A DNA stretch of 64,000 nt from Flavobacterium sp. CG_23.5 (GTDB lineage Bacteria > Bacteroidota > Bacteroidia > Flavobacteriales > Flavobacteriaceae): assembly GCF_017875765.1 (NCBI RefSeq), contig NZ_JAGGNA010000001.1, positions 3,561,001-3,625,000 of the forward strand. The letters run 5' to 3'. This document shows, in pieces, positions 18,645 through 26,133 of this stretch (positions are counted from its first letter, which is position 1; each line of letters opens with the position of its first letter). The notes under the pieces were generated by a model. That model had not been told where the DNA came from, searched no databases, and saw nothing but the letters and a program-made list of their open reading frames with translations. The position numbers were made by a program, and so were the translations under genes.

Positions 18645-18680
18645 AAAAAACCCTCTAAACGTTTATGTTTAAAGGGTTTT
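18645..18680. terminator. Hairpin terminator at the right border
   Basis: AAAACCCT-CTAAAC pairs with GTTTAA-AGGGTTTT with one internal mismatch. A-runs and T-runs on both sides permit bidirectional use. Confidence 0.6.
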
Positions 18681-18712
18681 GACTTTTAAAGTGTCATTTG
18701 ACATCTTTATCA

Positions 18713-18725
18713 GCGGAGAAAGAGG
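18713..18725 (+). repeat. Right border direct repeat (putative attR)
   Basis: GCGGAGAAAGAGG, identical to 6538-6550. Beyond it the sequence (GATTTGCATCGCC) does not match the left side. Confidence 0.5.
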
Positions 18726-18967
18726 GATTTGCATCGCCTACTTAATGTGCTAATATATAGCTTGTTATGAAGCTGTTTAAAACTAGGGTCTCGATTTTGC
18801 TCCTGTAAATTTTAGCGCAAAAATCATGTAATCTTATCCCCGTAAAAGTAGTGATTTTAGCCGTTTAATCAAAGAGAATTTATCCTTTTATTAATAAAAT
18901 TTGAACTGGTTTACTATTATTATTTGAACATGTAAAGTTCAAAATTTGAATAGGTTAATCACAGTTT

Positions 18968-19171
18968 TTATCCAATAATTAATGGTTCAACCTGTTCCAT
19001 TTTTAGGCTTGTATATTGGCAAAACTCTTCTATTGATACTAATTCATTTTGAAGCTTGTTGAGCTCCTTTCTGATGTTTTGCAGCATTCTAATGCTTTGT
19101 CGATAACTCTTCCCGGTTATGCGTTGTATGTCCTTCGGGTAGATACACAATCTCTTGTTTTCTGTTTTCAT
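18968..19171 (-). CDS. Small hypothetical HTH-like protein
   Basis: A 67-residue basic protein. LCIYPKDIQRITGKSYRQSI has the spacing of an excisionase- or MerR-type helix-turn-helix (a helix, then a turn before a recognition helix), followed by a helix pair ending SIEEFCQYTSLKMEQV. No family name can be given with confidence. It stands alone between the integrative element and the DUF5675 cassette, reading away from the latter. Confidence 0.55.
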   Translation of the reverse strand: MKTENKRLCIYPKDIQRITGKSYRQSIRMLQNIRKELNKLQNELVSIEEFCQYTSLKMEQVEPLIIG

Positions 19172-19481
19172 ACTCTATCTATAGCTTTGATTAGGCTTTG
19201 ACTTACTTGAAGCTCCTGTTATCCAATTTATTGAATTCAATAAAATTAGTAAAAAATATCTTTCATTCAGAAGCAGTGATTTATTTCAATTTTGAGGTTT
19301 TAAAAGTGTCATTTAAGACGATTTATGCCATTTATGTCTGATACTGACATATGGAATAGGGGAGTCTTTTTTATGCGATTTAATTAGCTAAAATTTGTTT
19401 TGAAATCCATCGGAATCGTTGCAACGGAAAGTGGACTGAAAGACGATTTAAAAACAAATATTAATCTAAATTTTAGGAATT
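19172..19481. other. Upstream region of the DUF5675 cassette
   Basis: No gene seen. TTTTAAAAGTGTCATTT at about 19299 closely repeats TTTTAAAGTGTCATTTG at about 18685. Further partial repeats (TTATGCCATTTATGTC) follow. This is probably promoter and control DNA for the plus-strand cassette, but no promoter box is clear. Confidence 0.35.
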
Positions 19482-20237
19482 ATGGCAAGACAGAAAGGTA
19501 TAATTAAATTGAAAGGTACTATCGGGGATATTACTTTTTACAAAACGAAAGACGGGCATTTGGCCAGAGAAAAAGGAGGTATCGATGCAAGCAGAATTGC
19601 CAGCGATCCGGCATTTCAAAGAACCCGCGAGAATGGAGCCGAATTTGGAAGAGCTGGGAAGGCGGGTAAAACGTTACGAACTGCAATGCGAACTTTGCTC
19701 ATTAATTCTGCTGATAGCAGAATGGTAAGCCGATTAACTCAATCTATGATTAAAGTCATTCAGGCGGATCTGGTAAGTGAACGTGGATTGCGTAATGTGA
19801 TTGATGGAGAGGCAGAATTGCTTGCCGGTTTCGAATTCAACATTAGAGGCAAACTGGGCACTTCTTTATTTGCTCCTTTTGTGGGGACAATTGACCGTGC
19901 TTCGGGTGACATCATGGTTGATTTGGTGCCGTTTGTTCCTGCGAACATGATTGCGGCTGCCAGCGGAACCACGCATTTCAAAATCATATCTGCAGGTGCG
20001 GAAATTGATTTTGAAGCGGAAACCTTTGTGGTTGCGACTTCGGAAACGGATATTCTTGCGTGGGATTCGAATCAAACCGTCGATATCAATCATATCAATT
20101 CAGTTACTCCGGGCAGTACAAAACCATTGTTTTTGGCTTTGGGAATTGAATTTTATCAAGAGGTAAATGGAAGAATGTATCCTTTGAAAAACGGGTCATA
20201 CAATCCATTAGCATTGGTGCAGGTAAGCGGTCTGTAA
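19482..20237 (+). CDS. Hypothetical protein, first gene of the DUF5675 cassette
   Basis: A 251-residue soluble protein. Its N-terminus (MARQKGIIKLKGTIGDITFY) is basic and beta-rich, residues 30-100 are rich in Arg, Ala and Gly, and the C-terminal half is beta-rich (PGSTKPLFLALGIEFYQEVN). It has no signal peptide or membrane segment. I know similar proteins only as Flavobacteriia hypotheticals in this gene arrangement. The build would suit a structural or DNA-binding protein of phage origin, but that is a guess. The next gene starts 2 nt after its stop codon. Confidence 0.65.
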   Translation: MARQKGIIKLKGTIGDITFYKTKDGHLAREKGGIDASRIASDPAFQRTRENGAEFGRAGKAGKTLRTAMRTLLINSADSRMVSRLTQSMIKVIQADLVSERGLRNVIDGEAELLAGFEFNIRGKLGTSLFAPFVGTIDRASGDIMVDLVPFVPANMIAAASGTTHFKIISAGAEIDFEAETFVVATSETDILAWDSNQTVDINHINSVTPGSTKPLFLALGIEFYQEVNGRMYPLKNGSYNPLALVQVSGL

Positions 20238-20238
20238 G

Positions 20239-20694
20239 ATGGTTTTAGTGTTGAATAGAACTTATTTTCCCGAGGGAACGCAAGGGGTTTTGGAATGGAA
20301 CGGCACAATAGTTTGTTATACCATCGAATTGCCCTGGTTGGGAAACCAAAAGCGTATTTCTTGTATTCCCGAAGGAGAATATCTTTTGCAGAAGCGATTT
20401 AGCCCCAAGTTCCAATGGCACTTGCATTTGAGAAATGTTCCGGGAAGAGATTTGATATTAATCCATCCCGCCAATGACGCTAAAACCGAATTATTGGGCT
20501 GTATCGCAACTGTAACACTGCACACCGGAATAGGGAAGGGCAGTTCTTCCCGAAAAGCGTTAGAAAAGTTAAAGGCTATAGTTTATAAAGCTATGACCTA
20601 TAATGAAGAAGTAAAAATAAGAATCCAAACTAACCCTTCGATCCTTCGACAAGATCAGGACAGGCTTGCTCAGGATGACAAGGTAAAAAAGTAA
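20239..20694 (+). CDS. DUF5675 family protein
   Basis: A 151-residue protein. LNRTYFPEGTQGVLEW, YTIELPWLGNQKRISCIPEG, LILIHPANDA and the final GCI...TLHTG segment are the conserved DUF5675 blocks; the His-Pro and Gly-Cys positions recall a small L,D-transpeptidase-like active site, though no activity is established to my knowledge. Homologues occur in prophages and in Bacteroidota genomes. The last 20 or so residues (after QTNPS) are encoded by a palindromic REP-like sequence (20637-20680), so the native C-terminus has been extended or replaced by a repeat. Confidence 0.8.
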   Translation: MVLVLNRTYFPEGTQGVLEWNGTIVCYTIELPWLGNQKRISCIPEGEYLLQKRFSPKFQWHLHLRNVPGRDLILIHPANDAKTELLGCIATVTLHTGIGKGSSSRKALEKLKAIVYKAMTYNEEVKIRIQTNPSILRQDQDRLAQDDKVKK

Positions 20695-20701
20695 AGAAAT
20701 T

Positions 20702-20980
20702 ATGAATATAATTGAACGTGCGAAAGCACCAACCCCAAAGTTTTTTAGGGTTTTGAGAAGTATTGGAATGGCTCTATTGGCTATCAGTGGTAGTATTATT
20801 GCAGCACCGGTAGTTTTACCTGTAGCCGTTGTCAGTATTGCCGGTTATGCAGCCCTTGCGGGAGGTGTCATTTCGGTAATCAGCCAGATCACGGTTGACG
20901 ATACGGCGAACCGAGAGCAAGTCATAGTGAATCGGTTGAAAAAAGACAATCAAAATTTACCGCGAGATGGAATCAAATAA
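20702..20980 (+). CDS. Small membrane protein of the DUF5675 cassette
   Basis: A 92-residue protein with two adjoining hydrophobic segments (residues 20-38 and 40-63) separated by Pro/Val-rich turns, and a charged C-terminus (NREQVIVNRLKKDNQN). Size and topology would fit a holin-like or other small inner-membrane protein. No family is recognised. The last 14 nt overlap the start of the next gene. Confidence 0.6.
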   Translation: MNIIERAKAPTPKFFRVLRSIGMALLAISGSIIAAPVVLPVAVVSIAGYAALAGGVISVISQITVDDTANREQVIVNRLKKDNQNLPRDGIK

Positions 20981-21146
20981 CACCTTGCAAATCGGAACCG
21001 CATCCGGAACTTTATTAAGTGTGATGCCAAATATTGTTTCTGAAGATATTCTAAAAACGATTATCTTAGCGGTAATTGGAGCTATTATTAGTTTCATTAT
21101 TTCGCTCCTTTTAAAAGGATTGACAAAATTTAAAAAGAAACACTGA
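20967..21146 (+). CDS. Small membrane protein, 59 residues, overlapping the previous gene
   Basis: Starts MESNNTLQIGTASGT at an ATG preceded by CGCGAG and ends GLTKFKKKH. One transmembrane helix (residues 25-48, IILAVIGAIISFIISLLL) is followed by a basic tail, so the C-terminus should be cytoplasmic. It overlaps the preceding gene by 14 nt in another frame and is followed by a good terminator, which supports it as the last gene of the cassette. Together with its neighbour it resembles a two-component holin arrangement. Confidence 0.6.
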   Translation: MESNNTLQIGTASGTLLSVMPNIVSEDILKTIILAVIGAIISFIISLLLKGLTKFKKKH

Positions 21147-21206
21147 AATAAATTCAGCGTAAAATAATTCGGGTTTGGATTGGTAACCTTTTCCTGAATT
21201 TAAAAG

Positions 21207-21236
21207 AAGGCCTAATCGCGAGATCAGGCTTTTTTT
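21207..21236 (+). terminator. Terminator of the DUF5675 cassette
   Basis: GCCTAATC-GCGA-GATCAGGC followed by seven T, 60 nt after the last stop codon of the cassette. Confidence 0.8.
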
Positions 21237-21408
21237 GTTTATATTTCGGTGCTAAGTATCGTGGAAGGAAGCACAAGATTATTTTTTAGTTGCTGCAGCA
21301 TAAGTTACGTAAAAGAGAAAAACAATTTTAGAAAAAATAGGAATGAGAATTAGCCACTTATCGAGATGTTGACTCATACAACCGACAATAAGAAACAGTG
21401 ATAAAAAG

Positions 21409-21455
21409 AAAAACGCTTATAACGGATCTTTAAAATCCTGTTACAAGCGTTTTTT
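21409..21455. terminator. Bidirectional terminator between convergent genes
   Basis: AAAAACGCTTATAACGGAT pairs with ATCCTGTTACAAGCGTTTTT. It has long A and T runs at its two sides. It separates the plus-strand cassette from the minus-strand nuclease gene. Confidence 0.75.
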
Positions 21456-21553
21456 TTGTTGCTTAAAAATCGACTCTAATCAAAATACGGGCTGTTTTTG
21501 CATGACCTCATGAAAATTATGTGGATTTTTGAACCTATGTATTTCGACATTGA

Positions 21554-23368
21554 TTATTTTGTCGGTCCGTTATCAACAGTTGATTCAATAGCGGCTTGAA
21601 TAGAAGTCGACAAGTTACTCAATATATCATATCCTGTTGTAGCTTCAATTGCATCTACACTTGTACGGTAGGTTCCCCATGCGCCGGTAGTGTTTATATT
21701 AGGAGTATTAACTGCAATTACACGAGTGCTTGAAGTTACTCTGCTAACATCATTGGTACCCTGTGGAATTACAACAAGTACTTTCCAAATATTGCTTGGA
21801 ACAGTGATTTTACCATTGTCAATTGTGTTTGCACTACCGGCAGAACCTGTTCCACCTGTACCATAACAACCCATAATGATATATACTTCATTACCTTGGC
21901 TTACAAGTGTTCTTCCATAAGCTTCCAGGTTAGCCCAAGTTTGTTGGTTATTAACAGGTGCCTGAGGAATCATGTTCGTCATCAGGAAAGTCTCTGAATT
22001 ATCAGCCACAGAACTAGTTCTATCCGCTGAAGGGCAATTATGGCCTCTGTCGAAACCGCTTCCAGAATAGCTTGTAGAACCTACGTGATACCAAGCTGCG
22101 GGCAAAGTATTATCAGCTCTGAAATCATCCTGGCGTGTTGCAGTTCCTATCCATGACGGGTCTAAATGCCAGCTTACCCAGTTAGCAGTTGCTTTTGAAC
22201 GATTGTATGAAAGTTTAAACTGGACTTTCTCCATTAAATAATTATTTTCATTGGTTATATCTGCAGTTGCACCACTAGGGTTACCCATAGCTATGTGGTC
22301 TCCATCAAGGCCACCAGCGCCTCCACCAGTACCTCCACCACCATTATAAGCTGTAATTGAAAAATCGTCAATATTAATACGAATAGATATTCCGCTAATT
22401 TTTCTGATTTCAAAACGAATATTTCCCTGAACACTCATTGGAAAAGTTGCAGTTTGCAATGTAGTGGAAGATGAAGTAATTGTACTTCCTGTTTGAGTCC
22501 AGCTAATTCCGCTATTAGTGGAATACCAAAGCTGCCATGTACTAGAAGCATCAGTTCCGTAATTAGCATGTTTAATATCCACACTTGAAGCACCGGTTGT
22601 AACATCAAACTGCATGGTTATTTTACCAGTGTCGGTTATCCTTGCTGAGTTAAGGCCGTTCTTCATATCGCTTGCAGATGTTCCTAGTAATGCATTGTCG
22701 AAATACCAGCTACCTGTAGAGAGCATCACAGCCCCAGCAGTATAAGATGTTTTGCTTGCGGATTCATAGGTTTCAGGAAAAGAACCGCTTATAACAGTGC
22801 CATTGTCGTTAATAGTTATATCGTCAATATTGATACGATTAGTGCCACCTGATATTTTTCTGATTTCAAAACGGACATTTCCGGTGATCATCATTGGAAA
22901 GTTTGCAGTTTGCAGTGTGGTAGAAGAAGTAGTAATTGTACCACCGCTTTGAGTCCAGCTGCTTCCACTATTGGTCGAATACCAGAGCTGCCACGTACTA
23001 GAAGCATCCGTACCATACTTCGCATGTAAAACAGAGACACTACTTGCACCATTACTACTATTAAACTTCATAGTTAAAGTACCCGTATTCTGAATACGAA
23101 CTGACTTAGTACCATTTTTTCTATCACCAGAAAGAGTACCGATTAAAGCATTGTTCAAATTCCAGATACCTGTTGGCAAAGTAACATCTGCGGCTGTGTA
23201 AGAAGTTTTAATGGCTGATTCAAACGTTTCAGGAAAGCCGGTATAAATTTTTAAAGTTTGGCTTGAGGTTTTAGCTTTAGGAACTGAATAATCGAGATCC
23301 TCGGTTGCACACGAATTAGCGAGAAGCCCAAAAAGAACTATACTAACTAATAATTTAATTTTTTTCAT
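21554..23368 (-). CDS. Secreted DNA/RNA non-specific endonuclease lipoprotein with duplicated beta-sandwich domains
   Basis: A 604-residue protein. The signal peptide ends LLANSC with the lipidated Cys at residue 20, so it is anchored outside the cytoplasm. Two homologous domains of about 145 residues follow (roughly 45-190 and 195-345), each with TWQLWYSTNSG and RINIDD, resembling Ca-binding jelly-roll domains of secreted Bacteroidota proteins. After a Gly-rich linker (GGGGTGGGAGG) comes the ßßα-metal nuclease domain with the DRGHNCPSADRT motif near residue 437, where the His is the general base and a later Asn (MTNMIPQ) binds the metal. It probably digests extracellular nucleic acid for nutrients. 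The gene stands alone. Confidence 0.88.
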   Translation of the reverse strand: MKKIKLLVSIVLFGLLANSCATEDLDYSVPKAKTSSQTLKIYTGFPETFESAIKTSYTAADVTLPTGIWNLNNALIGTLSGDRKNGTKSVRIQNTGTLTMKFNSSNGASSVSVLHAKYGTDASSTWQLWYSTNSGSSWTQSGGTITTSSTTLQTANFPMMITGNVRFEIRKISGGTNRINIDDITINDNGTVISGSFPETYESASKTSYTAGAVMLSTGSWYFDNALLGTSASDMKNGLNSARITDTGKITMQFDVTTGASSVDIKHANYGTDASSTWQLWYSTNSGISWTQTGSTITSSSTTLQTATFPMSVQGNIRFEIRKISGISIRINIDDFSITAYNGGGGTGGGAGGLDGDHIAMGNPSGATADITNENNYLMEKVQFKLSYNRSKATANWVSWHLDPSWIGTATRQDDFRADNTLPAAWYHVGSTSYSGSGFDRGHNCPSADRTSSVADNSETFLMTNMIPQAPVNNQQTWANLEAYGRTLVSQGNEVYIIMGCYGTGGTGSAGSANTIDNGKITVPSNIWKVLVVIPQGTNDVSRVTSSTRVIAVNTPNINTTGAWGTYRTSVDAIEATTGYDILSNLSTSIQAAIESTVDNGPTK

Positions 23369-23677
23369 AATTGTTTGTTGATTTTTATTGGTCCAAAATT
23401 ATAGTAACAGTGGAGCGAAGCGATTACTAAATCGTTAACATATCTTTAACATATTCTTAAAGTCTTTACTGTAATCAACCTACTGATTGCAGCAGTAAAT
23501 TGAAAAGCATTCCAATAATTAATGTATTGTACTTACATTCAATGGAGTAAAACAAATACCCCCAAATAGCGTCTAACTTTTTAGGGGCAGTGTATATACA
23601 TTTGGACTTTTTTGATTTCCAACTGTCGGATTGGAATATTAAAAATAAGCTGATTAGTATCGCTTATAAGTTAAGCA
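23369..23677. other. Non-coding gap
   Basis: Holds the upstream region of the nuclease gene, with a direct repeat TTAACATATCTTTAACATAT at about 23437-23456. The remainder shows no gene or convincing hairpin. Confidence 0.35.
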
Positions 23678-24103
23678 TCAATGTTTCTTGCAATAGCGAT
23701 GCAAAATAACCCTTCTCATTTCAGAAATTAAGGCAATATTCTGATGGAAATGATTTTCTTGTTGTTCCAGCAACCTCAACGCCTTAACTTCTTTTTGATG
23801 CTGCTCAAAATCGTGTAGCATTTCATTGACTTTAGTCGAGAAATCTTTTTTAAAATCTTGAATTCGCAAAAAAGGAATTACAGAACCATAAAGGGATTGG
23901 TGCCAGAATTTGGATTTCCAAAGGCTATAGGCCAGCCAATATACTGTTTCAGTATCCTCTTTGTTTGCGAAAATAATCACAAAACTATTGGTGAACGGTT
24001 CTTTTTGAGGCTTTCCACTATTCAACCCTTTGTTAAGGATAAAGATTTGTTCGCCTTTGTAACAGGTGTCTTTCTGATGTGTTTTAATTATAAAGTTTGG
24101 CAT
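23678..24103 (-). CDS. Conserved hypothetical protein, DUF6943-like
   Basis: A 141-residue soluble protein. GEQIFILNKGLNSGKPQKEP followed by ETVYWLAYSLWKSKFWHQ matches my memory of the DUF6943 family, which occurs in Bacteroidota accessory regions; the C-terminal half (HDFEQHQKEVKALRLLEQQ) should be a long helix. Function is unknown. It is preceded by an unusual purine-rich non-coding stretch of about 900 bp, which may be its leader or an unrelated RNA. Confidence 0.65.
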   Translation of the reverse strand: MPNFIIKTHQKDTCYKGEQIFILNKGLNSGKPQKEPFTNSFVIIFANKEDTETVYWLAYSLWKSKFWHQSLYGSVIPFLRIQDFKKDFSTKVNEMLHDFEQHQKEVKALRLLEQQENHFHQNIALISEMRRVILHRYCKKH

Positions 24104-25051
24104 GGCTTTGTTGTTTTGGTTATACTTTTTTTATGCTGAAATTTTTCGAAAAGAAAAAAGAGAAAAAAAGAAAGCCATCTAAAAAGCGGAAATGACGAAC
24201 GGAAATGGAGGGAGGAACGACCGACTGAAAGTGAGGAATGGACGCTAATATTGCTGGTTTTTTATCTCTTTCTTTTCGATAAAATTCAGGGTCGTTCTGG
24301 ATTCTTTTTGAAGAATTTCTTATGGAAACAGCAATCAAACACCCCCAAGCACCGCAGAAAATGATAATTGTAGCGAAAGCGGAAATTATTGTTTTTCGAG
24401 GAGCGAAGTTGGCGGTGTTGCGGCAATCGAACAGCTACCATAAATGCGGGAATTGAGCGAAGGAACGTAGCGAAATGGAGCAGGTATGAGCGTGAAACGG
24501 CGGGGAAGAAATATGACACAGCCTTTGGCTATCCTTGATTTAGGGCAAAGTGAGGTTATTACCGAACGGAGCCAACCCCGATAGCTGTGCGAAGGAGCAA
24601 CCGCTGAAAAAACAGAGGGCTATAACCAGAATATGGCTGGAATGCAGTGCAGCGGAGGAACGGAGCGAAACGGAATGAAGCGGTATTGTGGTTATGGTAG
24701 CCCGACCGAACGCAGGAAGTGACCGTGTGAAGACGAGGAGCGAGATGGCGCAATAAAAACAGCTGTCCTGCCTTTTGCCGGGACTGCTGTTTTTGTTGTG
24801 GCCATATTGCGGCGGTGGAATGGAGGGGAACCTATATTGCTTCTTATGAAAAAAAGTATGCCTAAAATACCCTGAAAGATGTTATGAAAATATATGGTTG
24901 ACCGACTGGAACCGCGGAGCGGAACAAAGGAAGCGACCGTAGGGAGACCTATTGATTGCCCGTAGTGGTGATTCGCTAAATTACCTTATAGAAATTTTTC
25001 TAATCTTGAGTTAAATTGGATAATCGTGTTCGTCATTGTTTCTAAATTCTA
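24104..25051. other. Purine-rich, relatively GC-rich non-coding stretch
   Basis: The plus strand is dominated by A and G with recurring words such as GGAGCGAA, GAACGGAG and GAAGCGG, and its composition differs from all neighbouring genes. Minus-strand open frames here have low-complexity Ser/Phe/Arg-rich products and are not credible genes. It contains a hairpin terminator at 24755-24796. It might be an RNA gene, a leader of the DUF6943-like gene, or degraded repeat DNA. Confidence 0.5.
24755..24796. terminator. Hairpin terminator inside the purine-rich region
   Basis: AAAAACAGC-TGTCC pairs with GGGAC-TGCTGTTTTT around GCCTTTTGCC. Both strands have T-runs. Confidence 0.65.
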
Positions 25052-25354
25052 TTATTTTTTGCTTTGGAGATTATGTGTCAGAACTGAAATGTATGTTGTC
25101 AACGATATATTGAGCCAAAACTGCCAATTTGAAAGATCTATGATGCTTACAATTATTACTATAGTAGCGATAGTCAATAATGCGATACTACTTTTTTGTC
25201 GTTTTTTAACTTTATTGACTGGAGTTGATTGTTTATTTTTAAAACCATTGTTATAAATTTTCACTCCACAATTAATCGTATGATTTGTATCATTGTCAAT
25301 TATAGCCCAACCAATTGAACTTGTGCCTAAATCAAGTCCTAAATACTTTCCCAT
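25052..25354 (-). CDS. Small membrane protein with a Cas9-like RuvC-I N-terminus
   Basis: A 100-residue protein. Residues 4-20 (YLGLDLGTSSIGWAIID) followed by CGVKIYNNG are the RuvC-I segment of type II Cas9, including the catalytic Asp (GLDLG). A short basic stretch (NKVKKRQK) stands where Cas9 would begin its Arg-rich bridge helix. From residue 59 the sequence is unlike Cas9: two hydrophobic segments (IALLTIATIVIIVSII and FWLNISLTTYISVLT) and a basic end. No HNH, RuvC-II/III or PAM-binding parts follow, and no CRISPR repeats were seen nearby. It starts 14 nt after the nucleotidyltransferase gene ends, so it is the third gene of that operon. It could be a remnant of cas9 fused to a membrane protein or a kept membrane protein with a borrowed RNase H-like segment. 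Confidence 0.7.
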   Translation of the reverse strand: MGKYLGLDLGTSSIGWAIIDNDTNHTINCGVKIYNNGFKNKQSTPVNKVKKRQKSSIALLTIATIVIIVSIIDLSNWQFWLNISLTTYISVLTHNLQSKK

Positions 25355-25368
25355 TTATTTTTTTATTT

Positions 25369-26133
25369 TTAAATATTAAAAGCACTAATTAATTGTTCAA
25401 ATAACTCCTTTACATTCACATTTCCTGCACCCATTTCTTTAAAAATTTGTTTGTCTGGCAAATCATTCTTTACTGCTTCAGCAAAATTTGCTATATCCGT
25501 TTTTACGCTTGTTGGAATTGTAAAATTATCTTCGGGAGCTAGTAGTAATAACAATCTGAAAACATCCATTTTATGTTTTCTTAATTGTCGTTCATCAATT
25601 TTTTCTCCGTTTTCTTTGCGCGTTTTATAATCGAGGAATGCTTTGGCTTTTAATCCTATTAAAGCTTCACTATTGGCGAGATGTATACCGTTATCTAATT
25701 GGCTGTGTTTGATCGTGAAGTTGTAATAATCATCATCCATCAGTATGGCCGATAAACTTGAAATTTCTGTATCTACTGGAATTGGAGTTAAATGTGTTCC
25801 TTCCGCTAAATCTAATAAATCGGGGATTCTTGAGAATAATTCTATTTGAAATGGAAATTCTTCTGCTTGTGGTTTTTGGAAACGATAGTACTTTCTGTCT
25901 TCTTCACTTTTCTCTTTGACATCATAATTTCCTTGTTTGATAAACTCCCAAAAATGAGTTACAAATTCCGGGCTTAATGCTTCAATGACTAAAATTATAT
26001 CAATATCTTTTGTTGCTCTTGGTGTAAGCCCAACATTATCAATTACAATATCACAAGCAGTTCCACCAATGATGATGTAGTTATCTGTGAATTCTTTGAA
26101 ATGCTGTCTGAAAATTTCTAAACCTCTTACCAT
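25369..26133 (-). CDS. AbiEii-like nucleotidyltransferase
   Basis: A 254-residue soluble protein. YIIIGGTACDIVIDN and then ATKDIDIILV form the nucleotidyltransferase signature (GG, then DxD for metal binding). The C-terminal half is helical with ALIGLKAKAFLDYKTR, as in the AbiEii/AbiGii toxin group. Such enzymes transfer nucleotides to RNA or proteins; type IV toxin-antitoxin systems pair one with a winged-helix regulator. That arrangement is seen here: the upstream gene encodes an HTH protein and overlaps this one by 7 nt. The start at 26133 uses the overlapping ATG. Confidence 0.75.
   Translation of the reverse strand: MVRGLEIFRQHFKEFTDNYIIIGGTACDIVIDNVGLTPRATKDIDIILVIEALSPEFVTHFWEFIKQGNYDVKEKSEEDRKYYRFQKPQAEEFPFQIELFSRIPDLLDLAEGTHLTPIPVDTEISSLSAILMDDDYYNFTIKHSQLDNGIHLANSEALIGLKAKAFLDYKTRKENGEKIDERQLRKHKMDVFRLLLLLAPEDNFTIPTSVKTDIANFAEAVKNDLPDKQIFKEMGAGNVNVKELFEQLISAFNI

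Noticed and set aside
6538..18726. tRNA genes at the element borders
   Set aside because: GCGGAGAAAGAGG resembles a tRNA 3' end but the flanking bases do not form the arms of a tRNA at either copy.
24120..24753. Minus-strand ORFs of 64-77 codons in the purine-rich stretch
   Set aside because: Their products are Ser/Phe/Arg-rich low-complexity translations of an A/G-rich strand with no recognisable motif.
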